From positions 124,001-188,000 of the forward strand of contig NZ_JASNJE010000005.1 in NCBI RefSeq assembly GCF_030164465.1: DNA of 64,000 bases. The letters run 5' to 3'. This stretch comes from Sedimentitalea xiamensis (lineage in GTDB: Bacteria > Pseudomonadota > Alphaproteobacteria > Rhodobacterales > Rhodobacteraceae). Every line of letters begins with the position of its first letter. The first letter of the stretch is position 1. Below are positions 56,716-62,973 of the stretch, piece after piece. Both the position numbers and the translations under genes were made by a program. The notes beneath the pieces were generated by a model. That model was given only the letters and a program-made list of their open reading frames with translations, searched no databases and was not told where the DNA came from.

Positions 56716-57171
56716 ATGACCCGCCAGACGCAACGTCTCATTCATGTCGGCTGCCGGGCGCTGGCGATGGATCAGGAGGATCGGCGCGCGCTGCAGCTGG
56801 CGGTGACCGGCAAGGAGAGCATGTCGGACATGTCCGAGGCCGAGCTGAAGGCCGTCCTGAACCGGCTGAAGGAGAACGGTTTCAAGCCCGAATTGAAGGG
56901 CCGCAAAGGCCATGTCAGCGCCCCGCGCGCGGATCTGCGATTGGTGCATGTGCTCTGGCGCAAGCTGGGCGACGCGGGGGAGCTGGAGCGGCCCGGCCGG
57001 GGCGGGCTCAACGCCTTCATCCGCAGCCGGTTCGAGAAGAACTGGGGCACCGTCCCCGCCGATATCGACATGCTGCGCGAGCACGAGAAGATCGACCAGG
57101 TCATCCAGGCGTTGAAGGCCTGGGGCGAGCGGGCCGGGATCGACTTCGACTGGGAGGACCACCGCAGATGA
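56716..57171 (+). CDS. GemA-like (gp16, DUF1018) phage regulatory protein
   Basis: A 151-residue protein with the family N-terminus RQTQRLIHVGCRALAMDQED and ALQLAVTGKESMSDMSEAEL, then ADLRLVHVLWRKLGDAGEL and the C-terminal WGTVPADIDMLREHEKIDQV. GemA of Mu modulates host gene expression and DNA supercoiling. I prefer the ATG at 56716 because the GAGGAG sequence is properly spaced for it and too close to the ATG at 56710. Confidence 0.87.
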   Translation: MTRQTQRLIHVGCRALAMDQEDRRALQLAVTGKESMSDMSEAELKAVLNRLKENGFKPELKGRKGHVSAPRADLRLVHVLWRKLGDAGELERPGRGGLNAFIRSRFEKNWGTVPADIDMLREHEKIDQVIQALKAWGERAGIDFDWEDHRR

Positions 57172-57428
57172 AAAAGCCCATCGCCCAGGTCACCGATCAC
57201 GCCGTTCTGCGCTATCTGGAGCGCGTCAAGGGCATGGACATCGAGGCGGTGCGCCGCGAGATCGGCCGGGCGGTGGACCTGCATCTGGACCATCCCGGCG
57301 CCTGCGGCGTGGTGGTTGCCGGATTTTCCTACAAGATCGCCGGCGGCGTCGTCACCACGGTGATCGCCCAGAACCGCCCGCTGCACGGGATCGGCTGCCG
57401 CCGGCCGGGGGGTGAGCGCGATGAGTGA
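57168..57428 (+). CDS. hypothetical phage protein
   Basis: An 86-residue protein: QVTDHAVLRYLERVKGMDIE, then a beta-rich C-terminal half (GVVVAGFSYKIAGGVVTTVI). This layout resembles small phage proteins of the DUF4258/BrnT-like class but no catalytic residues stand out. Its last eight codons (RPGGERDE) are part of the 27-bp repeat that also ends the methyltransferase gene. Confidence 0.6.
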   Translation: MKKPIAQVTDHAVLRYLERVKGMDIEAVRREIGRAVDLHLDHPGACGVVVAGFSYKIAGGVVTTVIAQNRPLHGIGCRRPGGERDE

Positions 57429-58023
57429 CTGGCCCTTCGATACCCTGACCCCGATGAAGTACGGCGCGATTCTGGCGGATCCGCCCTGGGCCTATGCCAT
57501 GCGCTCGGAAAAGGGATACGAGAAGTCGCCCGAGGCGCATTATGCCACGATGTCGATCGAGGATATCGCGGCGCTGCCGGTCGGCAATCTGGCCGGACCG
57601 GATTGCTACCTGTTCCTGTGGTCGACCTGGCCGCACCTGGCGGACGCGATGTATGTCATGGACATGTGGGGATTTGCCTACGTGACGGGTGGTTCCTGGA
57701 TCAAGCGCACGAAGAACTGGAATTTGAGCTTCGGAACCGGGTACGTCCAGCGGTCGGCCTGCGAACCCTATCTGATCGGCAAGATCGGCCGCCCCCAACA
57801 GGCATCCCGCGCCGAACGCAACGTGCTGGACTGTCCGGACAAGATCGAGGCGCTGATCCGTGAGCATTCCCGCAAACCGCCCCAGATGCGCGAGATGATC
57901 GATCGGCTGCTGCCGCGCGCACATTTCTGCGAAATATTCGCCCGCGAACCGTGGGAGGGCCACGACGTCTGGGGCAACCAGACCGACAGGTTCGGACGGC
58001 CGGGGGGTGAGCGCGATGAGTGA
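57402..58023 (+). repeat. 27-bp direct repeats bounding the MT-A70 gene
   Basis: Positions 57402-57428 and 57997-58023 are identical (starting CGGCCGGGGGGTGAGCGCGA). Each encodes RPGGERDE and a stop, and each contains ATGAGTGA, the start of the next frame. The methyltransferase lies exactly between them. Confidence 0.92.
57421..58023 (+). CDS. MT-A70 family adenine N6-methyltransferase
   Basis: A 200-residue methyltransferase. The catalytic motif is ILADPPWAYAMRS (DPPW, about residue 24), with CYLFLWSTWPHLADAM and later ACEPYLIGKIGRP. It would methylate adenine in DNA, most likely to shield phage DNA from host restriction, a role played by Mom in Mu. There is no cognate restriction gene. It starts at the ATG at 57421 inside the first 27-bp repeat, overlapping the previous gene by 8 bases. 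Confidence 0.9.
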   Translation: MSDWPFDTLTPMKYGAILADPPWAYAMRSEKGYEKSPEAHYATMSIEDIAALPVGNLAGPDCYLFLWSTWPHLADAMYVMDMWGFAYVTGGSWIKRTKNWNLSFGTGYVQRSACEPYLIGKIGRPQQASRAERNVLDCPDKIEALIREHSRKPPQMREMIDRLLPRAHFCEIFAREPWEGHDVWGNQTDRFGRPGGERDE

Positions 58024-58030
58024 GCTGATC
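58016..58030 (+). pseudogene. orphaned start of an interrupted phage gene
   Basis: The repeat supplies ATGAGTGA, and the frame continues as MSELI, but then it runs antisense to the moron gene, where the plus-strand frame is not protein-like. This looks like the start codon of a former gene displaced by the moron insertion. Evidence is positional only. Confidence 0.3.
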
Positions 58031-58336
58031 CTATTGGGTGACGTTGATGGCGTTCGCGATGGCAGCGCTCATGGCTCTCGCGACCGTGAGATCGGGATTC
58101 TCGTTACACTTCTTGGAATACTCGATCATGATGGACGTTTCGGAGAGACCGATGGCGGAGATACCCGCCATATATCCGGTGTAGAAAGTCTGCGCCATCC
58201 CGGTGAAAAGAGCGGGCTCGCCAAAAAAGGTCTTGAGTGCACCGCATCCCGTGTTCAGCAGGTTCTGCTGCGTGATCTCGGCATGCGCGGTGGCGGCTGC
58301 GAGCGTGAATGCTCCGGTGATCAAAATGAACTTCAT
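58031..58336 (-). CDS. antisense moron encoding a small secreted protein
   Basis: A 101-residue protein with a clear signal peptide (MKFILITGAFTLAAATAHA, cleavage before EITQQ). The mature part has two cysteines (LLNTGCGALKTFF and YSKKCNENPDL), likely a disulfide, around a glycine-rich helical segment. It is the only rightward-region gene on the minus strand, has its own promoter and AAGGAG ribosome-binding sequence, and is lower in GC. The two-cysteine helical layout recalls Rap1a/Tai or HdeA-type periplasmic proteins, but I cannot assign it. A lysogenic-conversion or superinfection-exclusion role is inference. Confidence 0.75.
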   Translation of the reverse strand: MKFILITGAFTLAAATAHAEITQQNLLNTGCGALKTFFGEPALFTGMAQTFYTGYMAGISAIGLSETSIMIEYSKKCNENPDLTVARAMSAAIANAINVTQ

Positions 58337-58357
58337 ACCAATTACTCCTTTGACCTC

Positions 58358-58386
58358 AGTATAGCCGAAATGGCCTCTGCTGACAA
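58358..58386 (-). promoter_or_regulatory. promoter of the antisense moron
   Basis: On the minus strand TTGTCA (58386-58381), a 17-base spacer and TATACT (58363-58358) form a near-consensus sigma-70 promoter about 22 bases before the start codon. Host-type recognition would allow expression from the lysogen. Confidence 0.75.
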
Positions 58387-58436
58387 TTTGACAGATCCGG
58401 CGACACCCGGCCTCCTGTCAACGGGAGGGCCGCATC

Positions 58437-58823
58437 ATGCCTGACTTGACCCCCACCACGAAACCCACCGCGCAGGTGGCGCCCTATGTCGATGTCCTCG
58501 GGCAGGATCTGACGGTCGCGTTCCTGCTGGAGTTCGGCGGCGCAGAGATCTACCTCGCCGTGTCGCCCAAGTCGCGCAGCCGGGTGGCGCAGCTGGTCGG
58601 GCGCGAAAAGGCCGAGGCGCTGGCGCGGGTTTCGGACCGCCTGCAGCGTAGGGTTCCGCTGGCAAACCAGTGGATCGCGGGTGTCCTGAAATCAAAGGGC
58701 TTGTCACACGCCGAGATCGCCCGCAGAATGCGCACGACGGACGTGACCGTGCGCAAATGGCTCAGCCAGCCCGGCACCGACACTGCCGCCGGTCCGGACC
58801 CCGACCAGCTCTCCCTGTTCTGA
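58437..58823 (+). CDS. Mor-like transcription activator
   Basis: A 128-residue protein. The dimerisation half has LGQDLTVAFLLEFGGAEIYL, and the C-terminal HTH is KSKGLSHAEIARRMRTTDVT with VRKWL, the arrangement of the Mor/C family that activates middle or late phage promoters. It stands alone between the moron and the lysis genes and is followed by a terminator. A short CCTCC/GGAGG hairpin overlaps its ribosome-binding sequence. Confidence 0.8.
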   Translation: MPDLTPTTKPTAQVAPYVDVLGQDLTVAFLLEFGGAEIYLAVSPKSRSRVAQLVGREKAEALARVSDRLQRRVPLANQWIAGVLKSKGLSHAEIARRMRTTDVTVRKWLSQPGTDTAAGPDPDQLSLF

Positions 58824-58833
58824 CCGAAACGCC

Positions 58834-58858
58834 CCCGCAAGTGGTTGCGGGTGTTTTT
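58834..58858 (+). terminator. terminator after the Mor-like gene
   Basis: CCCGCAA-GTGG-TTGCGGG is a perfect 7-bp stem followed by TGTTTTT, 11 bases past the stop. It marks the end of the early/middle transcript before the late genes. Confidence 0.85.
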
Positions 58859-58908
58859 GCCCCCGCGTTCGCGGCGATGCTGTCCCGGAAAACTGTCGGG
58901 TGACAAAC

Positions 58909-59778
58909 ATGGCTATCGAAAACGGGCTGGTGGCGGGGATGCCGTTTCAGGCGGCGCGCTGGATCGGCGGGGAAATCACGCCTCAAATCGTCATCCTGCA
59001 CGACACCGCCTCGGGGCTGACGCCGGATTCGGCCGCGCGCTATTTGCGCGACAACGACCGCGGGGTGTCGGTGCATTTCGTGATCGAGCACGACGGCAGC
59101 GTCGTTCAGCAGGTGCCGGTCAATCGCCGCGCCAATCACGCGGGCAGGTCCAGCTATCACGGCCGGGAGAACTGCAACGACTTCTCGATCGGGATCGAGA
59201 TCGTCAACCCGGGCCGGATGATGCCCTACAACGACGCCAAGGCGCAGACCTGGTATGGCGAAGTGTTCGCCATCTCCATGCGCGGCATTCAGGAGGTCGC
59301 GACACCCGAGCACGGCCACGGGCTGTGGATGCCCTACACCGGGGCGCAGATCGACACGGTCATCGACCTGCTTCAGGCGCTGTTCAACGGGGTGCAGACA
59401 CTGCGCGACATCACCACGCACTGGTACGTGTCGCCCGGGCGCAAAACCGATCCCAACCCGCTGTTCCCGCTCGAGCAGGTCCGCTCGATCATCTTTGGCC
59501 GCGAGGATCCGCGCGACGTCGAAGCGAACGCGTCAGTCGTGGCGGGTCGGGACGATCACGTCCGGATCACGACGCCGGGCGACAGCCTGAACCTGCGCCG
59601 CTGGCCCAGCTTCAATCCCAACGTCATCGCCGCCATCCCGCACGACACCATCGTGCCAGTCCTGCGGCGTGGTGAATTCGCTGGCCACGAATGGCTTTGC
59701 GTCCGCTACGGCGGGCACGAGGGCTGGATCGTGAGCAGGCATGCGGTGCCGGTCTTTCGAAAGGAGCATTCGAGATGA
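58909..59778 (+). CDS. phage endolysin: N-acetylmuramoyl-L-alanine amidase with SH3-like domain
   Basis: A 289-residue amidase. The Amidase_2 domain covers about residues 15-190, with zinc-ligand histidines in IVILHDTASG, RRANHAGRS and ITTHWYVSPGRKTDPNP. A C-terminal bacterial SH3-type domain (about 215-280, SLNLRRWPSFNPNVIAAI, WLCVRYGGHEGWIVS) should bind the wall. There is no signal peptide, so release needs the holin. I start at the ATG at 58909; a GTG three codons upstream is possible. Confidence 0.92.
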   Translation: MAIENGLVAGMPFQAARWIGGEITPQIVILHDTASGLTPDSAARYLRDNDRGVSVHFVIEHDGSVVQQVPVNRRANHAGRSSYHGRENCNDFSIGIEIVNPGRMMPYNDAKAQTWYGEVFAISMRGIQEVATPEHGHGLWMPYTGAQIDTVIDLLQALFNGVQTLRDITTHWYVSPGRKTDPNPLFPLEQVRSIIFGREDPRDVEANASVVAGRDDHVRITTPGDSLNLRRWPSFNPNVIAAIPHDTIVPVLRRGEFAGHEWLCVRYGGHEGWIVSRHAVPVFRKEHSR

Positions 59779-60305
59779 AAAGCAAGCGCAAATTCATCGA
59801 TATCGTCGCCACGGTCGCGCCGACGCTGGCCACCGCCCTGGGCGGGCCATTGGCCGGTGTCGCCACGCGCGCGATCGCCGATCAGCTGCTTGGCAAGCCG
59901 GATGCAAGCCCGGACGAGATCGAGGCGGCCATCGCCGGGGCGACCGGCGCCGACCTCGTCAGGCTGAAGGAGATCGAGGCGAAGTTTGCCGCCGAGATGA
60001 AGGAGGCCGGCGTCGAACTGGAACGGGTTGCGGCCATGGACCGCGACAGCGCCCGCGCGCGGCAGGTCCAGATGCGGGACTGGACGCCGACCCTGCTGGG
60101 GCTGACGATCATCGTCGGCTTCTTTGGCGTGCTGGCGTGGATCTTCCATTCCGGGCTGCCCGAACGGGGTGGCGAGGTGCTGCTGATCATGGTCGGGGCG
60201 CTCGGCACGATGACCACACAGGTCAACAACTATTTTTTCGGCAGCACGAAAAAGTCGGGAGAAAAGACCGAGATCATCGCCAGCCTGAAGGGAGGACGGA
60301 CATGA
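59775..60305 (+). CDS. holin of the three-TM gene-transfer-release type
   Basis: A 176-residue membrane protein. An N-terminal hydrophobic stretch (IVATVAPTLATALGGPLAGV) is followed by a charged helix, then two TM segments (LGLTIIVGFFGVLAWIF and EVLLIMVGALGTMTTQVNNY). The pattern, including APTLATALGGPLAG and the NNYFFGSTKKSGEKT end, matches the holin family annotated from gene transfer agents. It overlaps the endolysin stop by 4 bases, forming the lysis cassette. Confidence 0.85.
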   Translation: MKSKRKFIDIVATVAPTLATALGGPLAGVATRAIADQLLGKPDASPDEIEAAIAGATGADLVRLKEIEAKFAAEMKEAGVELERVAAMDRDSARARQVQMRDWTPTLLGLTIIVGFFGVLAWIFHSGLPERGGEVLLIMVGALGTMTTQVNNYFFGSTKKSGEKTEIIASLKGGRT

Positions 60306-60634
60306 GCCGGTTCTGGGTGAAGGTGGGCGCGGGTGTCCTGATGGCCCTGATCGGGCTTCTGCTTCTGGGCGTGGTCGAAGCATCGGCGCAGGGCGCGGAA
60401 AACTGCGCCCCGCGCGCCGTCGTCGTGGAGCAGCTGGCGGAGGTCTATGGCGAGACCCGGCAGAGCATCGGCCTGGCCCAGGACGGCGTGATCGTCGAGA
60501 TCTTCGCCTCGTCCGAGACCGGCAGCTGGACGATCGCCGCGACCACGGCTGGCGGCGTGACCTGTCTTATCGCGGTGGGGCAGTCGTTCGAGCGGTTCAG
60601 CGAGGCGCTGCCGCCGGCGGGGGACCCGCTGTGA
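60302..60634 (+). CDS. hypothetical exported protein in lysis cassette
   Basis: A 110-residue protein with an N-terminal hydrophobic segment and signal-peptidase-like site (GVVEASAQG). The mature part has two cysteines (AENCAPRAVV, GGVTCLIAV) and the motif EVYGETRQSIGLAQDG. Similar proteins occur widely in Rhodobacteraceae as hypothetical proteins. Its position after the holin might suggest a spanin-like role, but it lacks a coiled coil. Confidence 0.7.
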   Translation: MSRFWVKVGAGVLMALIGLLLLGVVEASAQGAENCAPRAVVVEQLAEVYGETRQSIGLAQDGVIVEIFASSETGSWTIAATTAGGVTCLIAVGQSFERFSEALPPAGDPL

Positions 60635-60969
60635 ACCTGACCTTCGACTGGACCGTGACGATGCCGCTGCTGTTCTCGGTGGCGGCGCTGTTCATCGCGT
60701 GGTTCCGCACCCGCCGGCAGGATGTCGACGAGCGGTTCCGCGCCGGGACCAAGCGGATGGATCAGCACGATCTGGACATCCAGCGGCTGCAACACGCCGT
60801 CGACGCCATGCCGGCCAAGGACGAGGTCCACCGGCTCGAAATGCTGCTGGTCGAGATGGGCGGCGACATGAAGGCGATGCGCGTCAACATGAAATCCGTC
60901 GCCGACAGCCAGAGCCGGCTCGAAAACATCGTGGGCCGCCACGAGGACCACCTGAGAGGTACGCCATGA
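60631..60969 (+). CDS. DUF2730 family phage protein
   Basis: A 112-residue protein with one N-terminal TM segment (MPLLFSVAALFIAWFRTRRQ) and a long coiled coil (RMDQHDLDIQRLQHAVDAMP, EVHRLEMLLVEMGGDMKAMR). This is the Mu gp25-like DUF2730 layout, a membrane-anchored helical protein next to the packaging genes. It starts with GTG at 60631 overlapping the previous stop (GTGA). Confidence 0.82.
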   Translation: MNLTFDWTVTMPLLFSVAALFIAWFRTRRQDVDERFRAGTKRMDQHDLDIQRLQHAVDAMPAKDEVHRLEMLLVEMGGDMKAMRVNMKSVADSQSRLENIVGRHEDHLRGTP

Positions 60970-61265
60970 GCGATTACAACGCCCTTGTCAGCGAGCATGC
61001 CCGCATCGCGATCCTGCGAGTTCTCGAAGATGCGCCGCGCTATACCTCGAACGTCTCGATTCTGGCGAGCGCCCTGCCCCGGCTCGGCATCAGCCACACC
61101 CGCGACCAGGTCGTGACCGAGATCACCTGGATGAAGGAACAGGGCCTGGTCGAGACCGAGACCAGCGGCGATTTCATGATCGTCACGGCCACCACGCGTG
61201 GGGTCGAGGTGGCGCAGGGCATCGTGAAGCACCCCGGCATCCAGCGCCCCCGCGCGGGGAGCTGA
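60966..61265 (+). CDS. phage winged-helix protein (Mu gp26-like position)
   Basis: A 99-residue protein with a winged-helix pattern: ARIAILRVLEDAPRYTSNVS, HTRDQVVTEITWMKEQGLVE, then a two-strand wing. It matches the VpaChn25_0724-type phage family found between DUF2730 and DUF3486 genes. Probably a small-terminase-associated DNA-binding protein; this is inferred from position. Confidence 0.8.
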   Translation: MSDYNALVSEHARIAILRVLEDAPRYTSNVSILASALPRLGISHTRDQVVTEITWMKEQGLVETETSGDFMIVTATTRGVEVAQGIVKHPGIQRPRAGS

Positions 61266-61268
61266 GCC

Positions 61269-61823
61269 ATGCCGCCCCCCAAGAAGCTGGACCTGATTCC
61301 CGTGGAGCTGCGCCAGCGGCTGGCCGCCACACTGCAGGAGCGCGGGTTCGCCGACATCCTTGAAGTGACAGAGGAGCTGAACTTCTGGCTCGAGGAGCAG
61401 GGGCTGGAGATCCGCATCGGCAAGACCTCGGTCGGCGAGTTCTCAAAGCTGCTGAAGGATCAGCGCGACGCCTTCGCCATGGCCGAGACGCTGCTGGCGG
61501 ACATGGACATCGAGGCCGAGAGCAACATGCACAAGGTGCTGATGCAGATGATCGCCACGGCCGCGTTCCAGATGATGCAGACGGTCAGCGAGAATGACGG
61601 GCAGTTCGATCCCAAGGGGCTCGCCGCCCTGTCGCGCATGCTGAAGGACCTGATGCAGTCCGCGGGCATCCGCGAGAAGCTGCGCAAGGAGGAGCGCGAG
61701 CGCGTGGCGCAGGAGGCGCGGGAAAGCGCCGCAACCGACATCGAGGCGAAGAGCAAGCAGCTGGGCCTGACGCGCGAGACGGTCGAAGGCATCAAGGCGG
61801 CCATCCTGGGGGTGTCGGCATGA
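61269..61823 (+). CDS. DUF3486 family phage protein (Mu gp27-like)
   Basis: A 184-residue protein: KLDLIPVELRQRLAATLQER, an HTH-like EVTEELNFWLEEQGLEIRIG with SVGEFSKLLKDQRDAFAMAE, then a long helical tail. DUF3486 proteins precede the large terminase in Mu-like phages and are thought to act as the small terminase subunit. Confidence 0.9.
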   Translation: MPPPKKLDLIPVELRQRLAATLQERGFADILEVTEELNFWLEEQGLEIRIGKTSVGEFSKLLKDQRDAFAMAETLLADMDIEAESNMHKVLMQMIATAAFQMMQTVSENDGQFDPKGLAALSRMLKDLMQSAGIREKLRKEERERVAQEARESAATDIEAKSKQLGLTRETVEGIKAAILGVSA

Positions 61824-62116
61824 TCCGCGCGATCCGGTACTCCGATATCGATACCTTCCGTGCCGACAGGACAGCGGGCAGCTACCTGCTGCGCCGGACA
61901 ACACCCGAGGGCGCGCCGGCCGGCATGGCGTTCTTCTGCCCCTGCGGCTGCGGCAACGAGAGCTGGATGGCGTTTGAGGGTTCCGGCTCGCCCGGATCGA
62001 AATGGGCTTTCAATGGCAATCTGGACAATCCGACGCTGCATCCTTCGGTGCACAACACCGGCATGCCCTGCCGCTGGCACGGCTGGCTGCGCGACGGCTA
62101 TTGGGAGGCGTGCTGA
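61820..62116 (+). CDS. DUF6527-like phage protein
   Basis: A 98-residue protein with the cysteine cluster FFCPCGCGNESWMAF and the later TLHPSVHNTGMPCRWHGWLR, where cysteines and histidines are arranged to bind zinc. This pattern matches the DUF6527 family of small phage proteins. It overlaps its neighbours by 4 and 1 bases. Confidence 0.75.
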   Translation: MIRAIRYSDIDTFRADRTAGSYLLRRTTPEGAPAGMAFFCPCGCGNESWMAFEGSGSPGSKWAFNGNLDNPTLHPSVHNTGMPCRWHGWLRDGYWEAC

Positions 62117-62283
62117 TGCTCCGACGAGTTCCGCCCTTGTCGGCTCTCTTCGCTGCGTTTGGTGGCTTCCCGTCGGTGCGTGTGAAGCCGGTGACACAAG
62201 AACGCCGACCCAGTGGCAAGAAACGAAACAAGGTCAAGGCGGCCAGAAAGCAGCGCCGCCGGACCCGGAAGGGAAAAGCGTGA
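62116..62283 (+). CDS. small basic phage protein
   Basis: A 55-residue frame with a hydrophobic start (MLRRVPPLSALFAAFGGFPS) and a very basic tail (KKRNKVKAARKQRRRTRKGK). Its ATG overlaps the previous stop (TGATG) and its stop overlaps the next start. Nucleic-acid binding is plausible from charge alone. Confidence 0.5.
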   Translation: MLRRVPPLSALFAAFGGFPSVRVKPVTQERRPSGKKRNKVKAARKQRRRTRKGKA

Positions 62284-62555
62284 TGGCCTCCCCCGCCGAG
62301 ATCGCCAACGACATGGCCGCGCAGGCGGTGTTCTGGCAGAAGCGCGACAAGAACATCCACCGCGCCTGCGACGACGCGGCGCGGATGATCCGGGCGTTCA
62401 TGGCCGAAGAACGCGTCGACGGGCGCGCCTATCACGGGCTGCACAGGCGCCTGTTCGACCTGTCGGTCAGCCGGCGCTGGGCGCATTACGGCATCAACGA
62501 CCATCTCGACCGCGCCCTGCGGACGATCCAGATCCTGAACCGGGAGGCGCGCTGA
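62283..62555 (+). CDS. hypothetical phage protein
   Basis: A 90-residue helical protein (ASPAEIANDMAAQAVFWQKR; AARMIRAFMAEERVDGRAYH). Tightly coupled to both neighbours. No family recognised. Confidence 0.6.
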   Translation: MASPAEIANDMAAQAVFWQKRDKNIHRACDDAARMIRAFMAEERVDGRAYHGLHRRLFDLSVSRRWAHYGINDHLDRALRTIQILNREAR

Positions 62556-62743
62556 TGCCTTGGCGGTGGAGCGAACCGGGTCCGAAAAGCCGCGCCGGGC
62601 GCGGGTTCGGCACGAAGGTCGCGGCGCAGGACAGCGCGATCTATACCGCCTTCGGCAAGCTGCCGGACGACGCAGCGCAGCGCGATCGGCTTTGGGATTC
62701 GCTCGCAGGCATCGGGTGGGCGGTGCGGTGGTACCAGGTATGA
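62555..62743 (+). CDS. small hypothetical phage protein
   Basis: A 62-residue frame (MPWRWSEPGPKSRAGRGFGT, ending GIGWAVRWYQV) with one-base overlap upstream and 4-base overlap downstream. The consistent coupling favours a real gene, but composition alone is not decisive. Confidence 0.5.
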   Translation: MPWRWSEPGPKSRAGRGFGTKVAAQDSAIYTAFGKLPDDAAQRDRLWDSLAGIGWAVRWYQV

Positions 62744-62973
62744 CCCGTTTACGCTGTCTCTGTCCCGGTTGCCGGCGCACGACGGGAAAGCCCTTCGCCG
62801 AGTGGATCTGTTCCACGCATTGGAGCGCTGTTCCCAAGACGCTGCGCAAGCGTCTGTTCAGATGCCGCCGAAAGGCCAAGCGAGATCCTCGTTGGCTGCA
62901 CCTCGAGAACAGGCTGTGGGAGCGCTGCAAGAAAGCGGCGTTCGAAGAAGCCTTGATGGGAGTCGCGCTGTGA
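62740..62973 (+). CDS. small cysteine-rich basic phage protein
   Basis: A 77-residue protein with clustered cysteines (RLRCLCPGCRRTTGK, EWICSTHWSAV) suggesting a zinc knuckle, then a basic helix (KTLRKRLFRCRRKAKRDPRW). It directly precedes the terminase gene with a 4-base overlap. Possibly nucleic-acid binding. Confidence 0.6.
   Translation: MTRLRCLCPGCRRTTGKPFAEWICSTHWSAVPKTLRKRLFRCRRKAKRDPRWLHLENRLWERCKKAAFEEALMGVAL

Noticed and set aside
58016-58444. Plus-strand frame opposite the moron, beginning in the 27-bp repeat
   Set aside because: The opposite strand has a signal peptide, consensus promoter and ribosome-binding site; the plus translation is low-complexity and not protein-like.
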